Shown here: piece by piece, positions 16,340-24,222 of the stretch | Numbering within the stretch: the first letter of the stretch is position 1 | Layout of the letters: each line of letters starts with the position of its first letter | DNA from: Deltaproteobacteria bacterium | GTDB taxonomy: Bacteria; Desulfobacterota; Binatia; UBA1149; CAITLU01 | Assembly (NCBI GenBank): GCA_016218925.1 | Contig: JACRCR010000132.1 | Location: 1-39,846 of the forward strand | DNA: 39,846 nt | Direction: 5' to 3' | Notes under the pieces: generated by a model | What the model was told of the DNA's origin: nothing | What the model saw: only the letters and a program-made list of their open reading frames with translations | The model's database searches: none | Made by a program: the position numbers and the translations under genes

Positions 16340-17623
16340 ATGCGAAGAATAGAGACGGTGTCGGCGAGCGGAGCATGGGGTTGCGATGGCGCGTCGGCCA
16401 AGAACGATCGCGGCGCCGTCGCCATCTTCTCGGCACTGGCCCTCACGGTGTTGCTGGGTTCCGCCGCCTTGGCGGTCGATGTCGGGTCCTGGTACACGCA
16501 GCGCCGCGCGATGCAGTCGGCGGCCGATGCTGCGGCGAAGTCGGCGGCTCTCGAACTCGCGCGCAAGAGCAGCGAAGGCGACGCACAGGCGGCGGCGCTG
16601 GAAGACGCCGAACTCAACGGGTTCAGCGTCGCGACCGGCGCCAAACTCGATGTTGCGTTCGCTACCACGGCGGCTGGTGCCAAGACCGTCGCCGTCGACA
16701 TCACGAAGCCGGGCGGGCAGTTCTTCAGTTCGATGTTTCTCGGCAACGTGACCATTTCCACTCACTCGGTTGCTTCGCCCACCGCGGGCGGTGGCACCGC
16801 CTGCATGGTGGCGCTCAACCCCAACAAGGAGAAGGCACTGTCGATCGATTCGAATACCAAGATCACGCTGAAGAACTGCGGCATTCAGGTCAACTCAAAC
16901 CACGGCCAGGCAATGAAGGCCGACAGCAACGCGAACGTATCCGCCGACTTCATCAGTACCGTCGGTGGCTACTTGATCGGCAGCAACGCTTCGGTCACCC
17001 CGACGCCCGTGTCCGGCGCGTCGGTGATGGCCGACCCGCTGGCGTCGCTGCCCCAGCCATCGGTTGGTGCGTGCAACTACAACAACAAGATCGTCAACTC
17101 GCCCGGCAACACCACCGCCACGCTGAATCCCGGCGTGTATTGCGGCGGCTTGCAGGTCAAGAGCAACGCGGTCGTGACGCTCAACCCGGGAATGTACGTA
17201 ATCAAGAACGGCAAGTTCCTTCTCGACAGCAACGTTAAACTGACCGGCACCGGCGTGATGTTCTTCCTGACGGGCAGCGGCGCCGTAGTCGCGTGGGACA
17301 GCAACACCACCACGAACCTGACCGCGCCGACCACGGGGCCTTACAAGGGCATCCTGTTCTTCCAGGACCGCGCGTTCGGCGGACTGCACGATTTCGACTC
17401 CAACAATCAGAACAAGACCATGGTCGGGACCCTCTACTTCCCCAACGCGACGTTCAACTCCGACAGCAACAGCACCTTCAACAGCAGTTCCTGCACGATG
17501 ATCATCGCCGACAATTTCGTCTTCAGCTCCAATGCGGGGATGGTCGTCGATTTCGATCCGACGGCGTGTCCCGTGCCGCTGCCCGACGGCTTGACTGCGC
17601 AGGCCGTCAGCTTGGTCAATTGA
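16340..17623 (+). CDS. TadG-like exported protein with Asn-rich SN repeats
   Basis: 427 residues; AGGAGGG lies 5 bases before the ATG. Residues about 23-75 form a Tad_N/TadG-like domain: DRGAVAIFSALALTVLLGSAALAVDVG is the membrane segment (27 residues, quoted here by position 23-49), then WYTQRRAMQSAADAAAKSAA. These proteins are anchored in the inner membrane by this segment and work with Tad pilus or secretion systems. The rest is exported and unusual: about ten short SN motifs (IDSNTKI, VNSNHGQ, ADSNANV, IGSNASV, VKSNAVV, LDSNVKL, WDSNTTT, FDSNNQN, SDSNSTF, SSNAGM) spaced through beta-rich sequence with GVYCGGLQV and GMYVIKNGKF. This looks like a solenoid or beta-helix. It is followed closely by two TadE-like genes. 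Confidence 0.85.
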   Translation: MRRIETVSASGAWGCDGASAKNDRGAVAIFSALALTVLLGSAALAVDVGSWYTQRRAMQSAADAAAKSAALELARKSSEGDAQAAALEDAELNGFSVATGAKLDVAFATTAAGAKTVAVDITKPGGQFFSSMFLGNVTISTHSVASPTAGGGTACMVALNPNKEKALSIDSNTKITLKNCGIQVNSNHGQAMKADSNANVSADFISTVGGYLIGSNASVTPTPVSGASVMADPLASLPQPSVGACNYNNKIVNSPGNTTATLNPGVYCGGLQVKSNAVVTLNPGMYVIKNGKFLLDSNVKLTGTGVMFFLTGSGAVVAWDSNTTTNLTAPTTGPYKGILFFQDRAFGGLHDFDSNNQNKTMVGTLYFPNATFNSDSNSTFNSSSCTMIIADNFVFSSNAGMVVDFDPTACPVPLPDGLTAQAVSLVN

Positions 17624-17663
17624 GGACTCCCTGAGGCCCGCGAGGGAAGAGGGAACGGTGACG

Positions 17664-18140
17664 ATGACACGACGCGAGAGTTTGCATCGCGCGCGAGGCG
17701 GAGCGCGCGGGGGGCGGCGCGCCACGCGTGGCACCGTTGCGGTGGAGATGGCGGTTGCGACGCCGGTGTTGCTGCTGCTGATGATGGGTGCCTGGGACTT
17801 CGGGCGCGCGATGCAGCAACGGGCGCGGCTCGAGAGCGCAGCCAGCGCCGGCGTCATGTACGGCGCGCGCAGCACCGCGCGCGCGGCCGATACCACCGGT
17901 ATCACCAATGCTGTACGCGCCGATGCCAACGATACGACCAACGCGCTGACCGTTTCTTCGTCGTCCTATTGCGCGTGCACCGGCGGCGCGCAGGTGGCGT
18001 GCTCGGGGTCGTGCGGCACCGCGGCGCCGCGCTACTACGTGGCCGTGACGGTGCAGTCTCACTTCGACACTCTGTTTCCCTACCCGTTCGTTCCGACCAG
18101 CTATACGCTGGTCGGCAATGCGACCATGCGGGCCCAGTGA
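17664..18140 (+). CDS. TadE-like pseudopilin protein
   Basis: 158 residues. AGAGGGAA lies about 8 bases before the ATG at 17664; a GTG at 17658 is too close. After a basic N-terminus, RGTVAVEMAVATPVLLLLMM is the TadE signature: Gly before a conserved Glu, then a hydrophobic helix, followed by GAWDFGRAMQQRARLESAASAG. A prepilin peptidase could cleave ahead of the hydrophobic part. The exported remainder has four cysteines (YCACTGGAQVACSGSCG). It lies 40 bases after the TadG-like gene and 10 bases before the next TadE-like gene, so the three form an operon. It is probably a minor pseudopilin. Confidence 0.85.
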   Translation: MTRRESLHRARGGARGGRRATRGTVAVEMAVATPVLLLLMMGAWDFGRAMQQRARLESAASAGVMYGARSTARAADTTGITNAVRADANDTTNALTVSSSSYCACTGGAQVACSGSCGTAAPRYYVAVTVQSHFDTLFPYPFVPTSYTLVGNATMRAQ

Positions 18141-18150
18141 GGGCGCCGCG

Positions 18151-18600
18151 ATGAGGCGAGTCGGTGACGGTGCACGCGAGTGCAGGGCCGGACAGGGTCG
18201 ACCGTGTCGCTTGGTCGGCGACAGTTCCGGCATTGCCGTCGTCGAATTCGCGCTCGTCGCGCCGGTGCTGCTGATGCTGGTTCTCGGCGCGATCGAGATC
18301 GGGCGGGTCCTCTATGAGCAGCAAACGCTCGATGAGGCAGCCCGCCAGACCGCGCGGTGGGCAACCACGCACGGATCCAAGAGCGACGCGCCGGCGACCG
18401 CGACGACGACGATGGACAAGGCCAGGGAACTGGCCGGAACTTACGCCGGCCTGGCCGGGACAGTCACGTTCCTGCCCAACAATGCCCCAGGCAGCACCGT
18501 GGTCATCGACCTGACGCGGGATCACAAGTTCATGGTGCCGTTCATCCCGACCGGGATGTTCAAGATCAAGTCGAAAGCGACCCAGACGATTCAGAATTGA
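18151..18600 (+). CDS. second TadE-like pseudopilin protein
   Basis: 149 residues from the ATG at 18151, with GAGGG at the stop of the previous gene serving as the ribosome-binding site. It has the same architecture as its neighbour: a basic and Gly-rich N-terminus, then GIAVVEFALVAPVLLMLVLG with the conserved Glu five or six residues after Gly, and GAIEIGRVLYEQQTLDEAARQTARWA. The C-terminal part is short and beta-rich (STVVIDLTRDHKFMVPF). It closes the TadG/TadE/TadE cassette. No TadA ATPase, TadB/C platform, RcpA secretin, CpaB or prepilin peptidase gene is nearby, so the secretion machinery must be encoded elsewhere, if present. Confidence 0.85.
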   Translation: MRRVGDGARECRAGQGRPCRLVGDSSGIAVVEFALVAPVLLMLVLGAIEIGRVLYEQQTLDEAARQTARWATTHGSKSDAPATATTTMDKARELAGTYAGLAGTVTFLPNNAPGSTVVIDLTRDHKFMVPFIPTGMFKIKSKATQTIQN

Positions 18601-18672
18601 TGTGCGGACCGCCGGGGCGGCGCGCCGCGGCGGCGTTGACCTATGCCGGGGGGGTCGTCACGATGCGCGGCG

Positions 18673-20643
18673 ATGCTGCTCTTCGACGTGGTGCTGCTGC
18701 TGGCGGTAGCGTGCTCTGCGCTGGTGCTCGGCAAGCTGCTGCGAGTCCCACCGATGACCGCGACACTGCTGGCAGGTGTGCTGGCCGGTCCGGGTGGGCT
18801 CGGCCTGGTGCGTCAGTCACACGGCATCGAGCAACTGGCCGAACTGGGCGTGTCGCTGCTGCTGTTCGGAGTCGGTACCGAAGTTTCGTTCGAGCGTCTG
18901 CGCGCCGGGATCACCCGCAAGGTGGGCGCCGGCGCGATTCAGGTCGCGCTCAGCGTGGCCGTCGGGGCGGGCCTCTTTGCCACGCTGGGTGTGCCGGCCC
19001 CGACGGCCATCGTCGTCGGCTTCCTGGTCTCGCTGTCGAGCACCGCGCTGGTGTTCAAGCTGTTCGACGACTGTGACGAACTCGACTCTCCGCACGGCCG
19101 CGCCGCTGCGGGCGTGCTGCTGTTCCAGGACCTGGCGTTGATCCCGATGATGTTGCTGCTGCCGACGCTCGCGGGCCCGCGCGAGCACGCAGCGGCGGCC
19201 GCGATGACGGCGCTGGCGCACGCCGGCGTCGCGCTGGCGGTGCTGCTGGTTTTTGCGCGTACGGTCTTGCCGCGGGTTATCGAAGCCGCCGCGCGCAGCG
19301 GGGTCCACGAGCTCTTCGCACCGCTGGCTCTGCTGGTAGCTTTCGGGGCCTCGCTTTCGGCGCAGGCGTTCGGGCTCTCGCTGCCGCTGGGCGCGTTTTT
19401 GGCCGGGCTGGCGCTGTCGGGGACTCCCTACGCCCATCGCATCTTCGCCGAACTGCTGCCGCTGCGCGACGCGTTCGTCGCGCTGTTCTTCACCAGCGTC
19501 GGCATGCTGTGCGTTCCGTGGCAGGCGTTCGCCGAGCCCGCCGCGTTGCTCGCGATGATCGCGGCCGTGGCGGCCAAGAGCCTGGTCTGCGCGGCGGTGA
19601 TCTGGGCGCTGTGGAAGTCGCCGGCGGTGGCGATCGTGGGCGGCGCGGCACTCGGCCAGATTGGGGAGTTCTCGTTCGTGCTGGCGCGCGAGGCGGCCGG
19701 ACGCGGCTTGCTTCCCGCGACGCTCGAACAGGCGTTTCTGACCACCGCGGTGGCGAGCATGGCGGCTACCCCCCTAGTGGTCACGTTCGCGCGCTGGTTG
19801 TCGGAGCGGCGCCGCGACCTGACGACCAAGGCGACTTCGGCAGCCGCCACCAAGGTCGATGTCGTGGTCGCCGGCTGCGGCGCCACCGGACGCGCAGTGG
19901 CCAACGTGCTGCGCGCCACGTCGATTCCGTTCCTGGTCATCGAACTCGATCCGGTGCGCGCGCGGACCATGGCGCACCAGGGGCTGCCGGTGCGCAACGG
20001 AGACGCCACCCGCAGGGCGTTGCTCGAAGAAGCCGGCGCGGCTTCGTGCCGGGCCTTCGTGGTCGCGGTCAGCGACCCTGCCGCTACCCGCAGGATCGTC
20101 TCGCTGGCCCGCAGGCTGAGTCCGCATGCGCCTATCCTGGTGCGCGCGCATCGCGTCAGCGAGATCCCGGCGTTGCAGGCGATCGGTGCCACCGAGGTGA
20201 TTCCCGCCGAGTTCGAGGCATCGATCGAGATGTTCGTGCGCCTGCTGACGAGGCTGGGCATTCCGCGCCATGTCGCGCGCGTACAGGAAGGGATAATCCG
20301 GCTCGGAAACTACCAGGCTCTGAGAGGCGCGATCAGTGCCTCGTCGTTGTCGCCGGAGATCGAGCGACTGATCCGTGGAGGAATCATCGAGCAGGCCGAA
20401 GTGCTCGAAGGCAGCCGTGCCTGCGGGCGCACCCTCGGGGAGTTGCAACTGCGTTCGCGCACCGGAGCTGCGGTGCTCACCATCGTTCGCGGCGAGACTC
20501 CGATCGCCAACCCGGGCCCGGATGCGCGTCTGGAGGCGGGGGATCTACTGGTCCTGTACGGCCCGCATACGGCGATCGCGGGCGCGCTCGACATGGTCGA
20601 GCCTGGCGATTCCCACCAGGCGGACGCCTCGGAGCAGGTCTGA
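18673..20643 (+). CDS. Kef-type (CPA2) cation/proton antiporter with RCK domain
   Basis: 656 residues. Residues about 1-375 form a Na/H-exchanger-type membrane domain with 11-13 helices, including the CPA2 mark GVLLFQDLALIPMM and the unwound segments AGLALSGTPYAHRI and GGAALGQIGEFSFVLAREA. Then comes a TrkA-N/RCK nucleotide-binding domain (VDVVVAGCGATGRAVANVL with the GxGxxG-like motif, then IELDPVRARTM and RNGDATRRALLEEAG). A TrkA-C domain ends the protein (ILEGS-like VLEGSRACGRTLGELQL, DLLVLYGPH). It should exchange K+ or Na+ for H+ in the inner membrane under NAD(H) control. The ATG at 18673 is preferred for its hydrophobic start; one at 18643 adds ten residues. Neither has a good ribosome-binding site. 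Confidence 0.92.
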   Translation: MLLFDVVLLLAVACSALVLGKLLRVPPMTATLLAGVLAGPGGLGLVRQSHGIEQLAELGVSLLLFGVGTEVSFERLRAGITRKVGAGAIQVALSVAVGAGLFATLGVPAPTAIVVGFLVSLSSTALVFKLFDDCDELDSPHGRAAAGVLLFQDLALIPMMLLLPTLAGPREHAAAAAMTALAHAGVALAVLLVFARTVLPRVIEAAARSGVHELFAPLALLVAFGASLSAQAFGLSLPLGAFLAGLALSGTPYAHRIFAELLPLRDAFVALFFTSVGMLCVPWQAFAEPAALLAMIAAVAAKSLVCAAVIWALWKSPAVAIVGGAALGQIGEFSFVLAREAAGRGLLPATLEQAFLTTAVASMAATPLVVTFARWLSERRRDLTTKATSAAATKVDVVVAGCGATGRAVANVLRATSIPFLVIELDPVRARTMAHQGLPVRNGDATRRALLEEAGAASCRAFVVAVSDPAATRRIVSLARRLSPHAPILVRAHRVSEIPALQAIGATEVIPAEFEASIEMFVRLLTRLGIPRHVARVQEGIIRLGNYQALRGAISASSLSPEIERLIRGGIIEQAEVLEGSRACGRTLGELQLRSRTGAAVLTIVRGETPIANPGPDARLEAGDLLVLYGPHTAIAGALDMVEPGDSHQADASEQV

Positions 20644-20663
20644 CGCGAGCGCGTCGCGTGACC

Positions 20664-20687
20664 GTCGCGCGCCTCAGCGCGACTTTT
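20664..20687 (+). terminator. intrinsic terminator of the Kef-type gene
   Basis: GTCGCGC, loop GCCTCA, GCGCGAC, then TTTT. This is the most classical intrinsic terminator in the window, 20 bases after the antiporter stop. It overlaps the last codons of the convergent deoxyhypusine-synthase-like gene, which ends at 20674. Confidence 0.65.
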
Positions 20688-21666
20688 CCAGCACGTAGGC
20701 GAAGATGAGAGGTGCGACGATCGTGGCGTCGGATTCGATGATGAATCGCGGCGTATCGACGCCCAGCTTCTCCCAGGTGATCTTCTCGTTCGGCACCGCG
20801 CCCGAGTACGATCCGTAACTGGTCGTCGAGTCGCTGATCTGGCAGAAGTAGCCCCACAGTTTGATGTGTTCGAGCTGCAGGTCCTGGCGCATCATCGGCA
20901 CCACGCAGATCGGAAAGTCGCCGGCGATGCCGCCGCCGATCTGGAAGAAGCCGATGCTCTTGTCGGCCGTTGTCTTCTGGTACCACTCGGTCAGCATCAT
21001 CATGTACTCGATGCCACTGCGCACGGTATGTACGTTCTTTACCGTTCCGCGGATGCAGTGCGAGGCGTAGATATTGCCGAGCGTCGAGTCTTCCCAGCCC
21101 GGCACGATGATCGGCAGTCTGCGCTGGCAAGCCGCCACCAGCCAACTGTCGGCTGGGTCGATCTGAAAGTAGTTCTCGAGAGCCCCGGTTTCGATCAGGC
21201 GATAGTAGAACTCGTGCGGGAACAAGCGCTCACCGCGCCGGTCTGCCGCCATCCACTCGTCGAGAACCGCGCCTTCGAGGCGGCGAATCGCCTCTTCTTC
21301 TGGAATGCAGGTGTCGGTCACCCGGTTGAGGTGTCGGTCGAGCAGCGCTTCTTCGTCGTGAGGAGAGAGGTCGCGGTAGTGGGGCACGCGCACGTAGTGG
21401 TCATGGGCGACCAGGTTGAAGAGATCCTCCTCGAGGTTGGCGCCGGTGCAGCAGATCGCGTGCACCTTGCCGCGGCGGATCATTTCGGCGACCGAAATTC
21501 CCAGTTCGGCAGTGCTCATCGCACCGGCCATGGTCAGCAGCATCTGGTTGCCGCCGGCAAGGAAATCGCAGTAGCCCCTTGCTGCATCGACGAGCGCGGC
21601 GGCGTTGAAGTGACGGTAGTGTTGCTCGAGAAAGGCGCTGATTCCGCTCGGGGCTTGGTACGGCAT
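20674..21666 (-). CDS. deoxyhypusine synthase family protein
   Basis: 330 residues from the ATG at 21666. It matches the NAD- and spermidine-dependent deoxyhypusine synthase family: GNQMLLTMAGAMSTAELGIS, the Rossmann-type HAICCTGANLEEDLFNLVAHD, IIVPGWEDSTLGNIYA, KSIGFFQIGGGIAGDFPI, and SGAVPNEKITWEKLGVDT. Lys300 in TWEKLG corresponds to the catalytic Lys that carries the aminobutyl group. Eukaryotes and archaea use the enzyme to modify eIF5A. Most bacteria lack that substrate, and bacterial relatives have been linked to homospermidine-type polyamine synthesis or have no known role. It is the last gene of an operon with an aldo/keto reductase (32 bases upstream) and an epimerase-like SDR. Confidence 0.9.
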   Translation of the reverse strand: MPYQAPSGISAFLEQHYRHFNAAALVDAARGYCDFLAGGNQMLLTMAGAMSTAELGISVAEMIRRGKVHAICCTGANLEEDLFNLVAHDHYVRVPHYRDLSPHDEEALLDRHLNRVTDTCIPEEEAIRRLEGAVLDEWMAADRRGERLFPHEFYYRLIETGALENYFQIDPADSWLVAACQRRLPIIVPGWEDSTLGNIYASHCIRGTVKNVHTVRSGIEYMMMLTEWYQKTTADKSIGFFQIGGGIAGDFPICVVPMMRQDLQLEHIKLWGYFCQISDSTTSYGSYSGAVPNEKITWEKLGVDTPRFIIESDATIVAPLIFAYVLEKSR

Positions 21667-21698
21667 GGGCAGGCTTGTCGCAGGACGGACGGCCTTTT

Positions 21699-22676
21699 TC
21701 AAACCGGCCCGATGCAGGCGTCGATCCGCGCGACCATCTGCGCATCCAGCGGACCTTGGTCGGCCGCACGTAGGCATTCGGCCAGCTCTGTGCGGTTCTT
21801 GACGCCGACGATGACGCTGTCGACACCTTCCATCGACAGTGCGTAGCGATGCGCCAGCACCGCCGGCTTCTCGCCCAACTCGCTCGCGAGCGTGCGAAAT
21901 GGGGCCGCACGAACGTAGTCGCGCATATCCGGATCGGCGTCGCCCAGCGTTCGGTCGAAGGCTTCGGTCAGTGCGCCGGCCTGTACCGCCCGGATTCCGA
22001 ACACGCCTACATGTCGCGCGCGGGCGGTGCGGATGATTTCGCGCGAGTGCGGTTCGTCGTCGAACTGGCGCAGACCTCCGGGCGAATCCAGCAGGTTCGC
22101 CACGCATTGGGCGACGGCGGGAGCCGGGCCGCTTTCGAGGGCGCGCAGCACCGTACGCGGAAGTCCCACGGCGGTGATTCCCCAGGCGCCGATGCGTCCC
22201 TGCCGGACCAATGCTTCGAGCACCGGCCGCGCCTTCTCGACGTAGATCGACCACTCGGTGGCCCAGCGTTCTTGCGTGGCCGCTGCACGCGGCATGCGGA
22301 ATCCGTCCGGAACCAGGTTGGAGTGCAGCAGCAGCGCGTCCACGCGCCCCAGCAGCATCGTGCGCAAGCTGCGCTCGAGCGAGAGCAGGATGCGCCGCTC
22401 CACCACCTGCGGATGCGGGGAACCGAGTTGCACCTTGGTCGAGACGCGCACGCCCTGCGGCAGCCGTCCGTGGAACGCGGCGCCGAGCACGGATTCCGCC
22501 TCTCCGCGCCCGTAACTCGGCGCGACATCGATCCAGGTGATGCCCGCATCGACCGCCGCACGCATGGTCGCGACGGCCTCTTCGCGCGAAGTCGCTCCCC
22601 ACACGCCGCCGAGTCCGGCACCGCCGAGGGTCAGAGAACTGACCGATCCGAGCCTGCCCAGTTCGCGCGTTCGCAC
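21699..22676 (-). CDS. aldo/keto reductase
   Basis: 325 residues from a GTG at 22676. Aldo/keto reductase TIM barrel: MRTRELGRLGSVSSLTLGG at the start, GITWIDVAPSYGRGEAESVLG with the catalytic Asp and Tyr, STKVQLG with the catalytic Lys, DALLLHS for the His strand, and VDSVIVGVKNRTELAECL in the NADPH-binding end. It should reduce an aldehyde or ketone using NADPH; the substrate is unknown. It starts 9 bases after the epimerase stop and precedes the deoxyhypusine-synthase-like gene by 32 bases. Confidence 0.92.
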   Translation of the reverse strand: MRTRELGRLGSVSSLTLGGAGLGGVWGATSREEAVATMRAAVDAGITWIDVAPSYGRGEAESVLGAAFHGRLPQGVRVSTKVQLGSPHPQVVERRILLSLERSLRTMLLGRVDALLLHSNLVPDGFRMPRAAATQERWATEWSIYVEKARPVLEALVRQGRIGAWGITAVGLPRTVLRALESGPAPAVAQCVANLLDSPGGLRQFDDEPHSREIIRTARARHVGVFGIRAVQAGALTEAFDRTLGDADPDMRDYVRAAPFRTLASELGEKPAVLAHRYALSMEGVDSVIVGVKNRTELAECLRAADQGPLDAQMVARIDACIGPV

Positions 22677-22685
22677 GCGGGTTGT

Positions 22686-23705
22686 CTAACGCGGCCGCGC
22701 CGCGAAATCACACGGCCTGTTGTCGAGCATCCAGGTCCACGCGTCGCCGAGCGTTTGCTCCAGCGGCCGAAAGCTCACGCCGAGTTCGTACTCGGCCTTG
22801 CGCGAGTCGATGGCGATCTTGGCGTGCATCAGCCGCACGGCCTGGCGGGTGATCAGCGCCTGGCCGCCGACGAGTCTGGCCCAGGCCTCGGCACCGGCGG
22901 CGTACGCGAACAGCACCGGATGCGGGATGGTCAGCCGCGGCGCACGCACCGCGGTTACGCGCTGGAGCGCGGCCAGCAACTCGGCCATCGAGACATAGCG
23001 ACCGCCGACGATATAGCGCTCGCGGTCGGGCGCGCGCTCGGCTGCCAGGATCATCGCTTCGGCCACGTCGCGCGCGTCTACGATTGTCGTGCCGCCGTCT
23101 ATGACGGCGGGGATTCGGCTGGCCGCGAACTCGGCGAGCAGCTTCCCGGCCGCGGTCGGCGCGTCGTCGTAGGGTCCCCAGATCCATCCGGGCAGGATCT
23201 TTACGACGCGAAGCGCGCCGCGCCGCCTGTGCTGCTCGATCGCGGCGTCTGCGCGTAGCTTGCTGCGCAGATACGGATTGGCCCGTTGCGCGGCCGAAGG
23301 TGGAGTCTGCTCGTCACCCGCGCAGCCGTCACTCTTGCGTCCCACGACCCCGCCCGAACCCACGTGCACGAAGCAGTCGGCACCGGCCAGCTCGGCAGCC
23401 TCCAGCAGCGCGATTGTGGCGTGCACGTTGACGTCGTCGAGCGCGCCAAGATCGGCGCCCGGTGCGAATGCCTCTCGAAAGTAGGCCGCAGTGTGAAAGA
23501 TGACCTGGCAACTCTCCAACGCCGCCGCGAAAGAGTCGACGCTGAGCATGTCGCCGATGACTATGTGTGCCCTGGTATCCGCGAGCAACCGCCTTGCCTT
23601 GGCGGCGCTGCGAGCCAGCCCGACAACCTCGTAGCCGCGCGCAAGCAGCGCGCGCACCAGATTGTTGCCGAGAAGACCGGTGGATCCTGTAACGAAAGCC
23701 CTCAT
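22686..23705 (-). CDS. NAD-dependent epimerase/dehydratase (HpnA-like extended SDR)
   Basis: 339 residues from the ATG at 23705. Extended SDR: TGSTGLLGNNLVRALLARGYEV binding NAD(P), here by positions 5-26, GDMLSVDS, and the acid-base Tyr-x3-Lys in NPYLRSKLRAD, followed by VKILPGWIWGP. The layout resembles dihydroflavonol-reductase-like and hopanoid-associated HpnA-type proteins, which act on sugars or sterol-like ketones. It is the first gene of the operon with the aldo/keto reductase and the deoxyhypusine-synthase homologue. A 13-bp hairpin ends on the first base of its start codon, so initiation may be controlled by structure. An upstream in-frame ATG at 23741 lies within the hairpin and is less likely. 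Confidence 0.9.
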   Translation of the reverse strand: MRAFVTGSTGLLGNNLVRALLARGYEVVGLARSAAKARRLLADTRAHIVIGDMLSVDSFAAALESCQVIFHTAAYFREAFAPGADLGALDDVNVHATIALLEAAELAGADCFVHVGSGGVVGRKSDGCAGDEQTPPSAAQRANPYLRSKLRADAAIEQHRRRGALRVVKILPGWIWGPYDDAPTAAGKLLAEFAASRIPAVIDGGTTIVDARDVAEAMILAAERAPDRERYIVGGRYVSMAELLAALQRVTAVRAPRLTIPHPVLFAYAAGAEAWARLVGGQALITRQAVRLMHAKIAIDSRKAEYELGVSFRPLEQTLGDAWTWMLDNRPCDFAARPR

Positions 23706-23745
23706 GGCGTGCGGCGCATTGGCTGTCCTATCGCGCCGCACGCCA
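23705..23745 (-). promoter_or_regulatory. strong hairpin abutting the epimerase start codon
   Basis: TGGCGTGCGGCGC (23705-23717) and GCGCCGCACGCCA (23733-23745) are perfect 13-bp arms with a 15-base loop. On the minus strand the 3' arm ends on the A of the epimerase ATG, so the usual ribosome-binding position is buried in the stem. It lies 36 bases after the RRM gene stop, so it could terminate that transcript, control translation of the epimerase, or both. No T-run follows. Confidence 0.55.
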
Positions 23746-23780
23746 CCGAGAAGTTCCTCGCGTGCTCGAAGCGAAAGGAT

Positions 23781-24185
23781 CTAGTAGCCGCGCTCGCCGC
23801 CGTAGCCGCCACCACCACCACCACCACCACCGCGGCCGCCTCCGTAGCCTCCTCCGCCGCCGCCGCGACCGCCGCCGCCGCCATAGCCGCCGCCCCCGCG
23901 GCCTCCTCCTCCTCCTCCTCCGCCGCCTCCGCCGCGACCGCCCTCCCGGGGCTGTGCTTCGCTGACCTTCAGCGTGCGGCCGCCGAAGTCGGTTTCGTTC
24001 AGCGCGTCGATGGCGTCGGCGGCGCCGGCCGACATCTCGACGAATCCGAACCCGCGCGGGCGTCCGGTCTCGCGATCGTTGATCAAATTGACCGAGGTGA
24101 CTTCTCCGAACCGCGCGAACAACCCGCGGACGTCCTCTTCGGAGGCATTGAACGGAAGGTTTCCTACGTAGATCTTTGTGGCCAT
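23781..24185 (-). CDS. RRM-domain RNA-binding protein with glycine-rich tail
   Basis: 134 residues from the ATG at 24185, with GGGAGA about 10 bases upstream. Residues 1-80 form one RNA recognition motif: RNP2 is KIYVGNLPFNASEEDVRGLF and RNP1 is RPRGFGFVEM. The rest (about 81-134) is low-complexity: runs of Gly broken by Arg and Tyr (GYGGGGGRGG, ending GGERGY). This is the architecture of cyanobacterial and deltaproteobacterial Rbp proteins, often cold-induced, which bind RNA and may condense through the Gly/Arg/Tyr tail. The tail is encoded by GCC/ACC triplet repeats, which could vary in length by slippage. A GC-rich hairpin sits in its leader. Confidence 0.92.
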   Translation of the reverse strand: MATKIYVGNLPFNASEEDVRGLFARFGEVTSVNLINDRETGRPRGFGFVEMSAGAADAIDALNETDFGGRTLKVSEAQPREGGRGGGGGGGGGGGRGGGGYGGGGGRGGGGGGYGGGRGGGGGGGGGYGGERGY

Positions 24186-24204
24186 TGCGTCGTCGTCTCC
24201 CGGG

Positions 24205-24222
24205 GCGCCGCTTGCGCGGCGC
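24205..24222 (-). promoter_or_regulatory. leader hairpin of the RRM gene
   Basis: GCGCCGC, loop TTGC (GCAA on the transcript strand), GCGGCGC: a perfect 7-bp stem about 20 bases before the RRM start. GCAA is a stable GNRA tetraloop. It may affect translation or stability of an RNA-binding protein mRNA. Confidence 0.4.

Noticed and set aside
20674..22602. Reading the deoxyhypusine-synthase-like gene as a 642-residue fusion
   Set aside because: The extra N-terminal half is the aldo/keto reductase sequence in the wrong frame. The family starts at the ATG at 21666.
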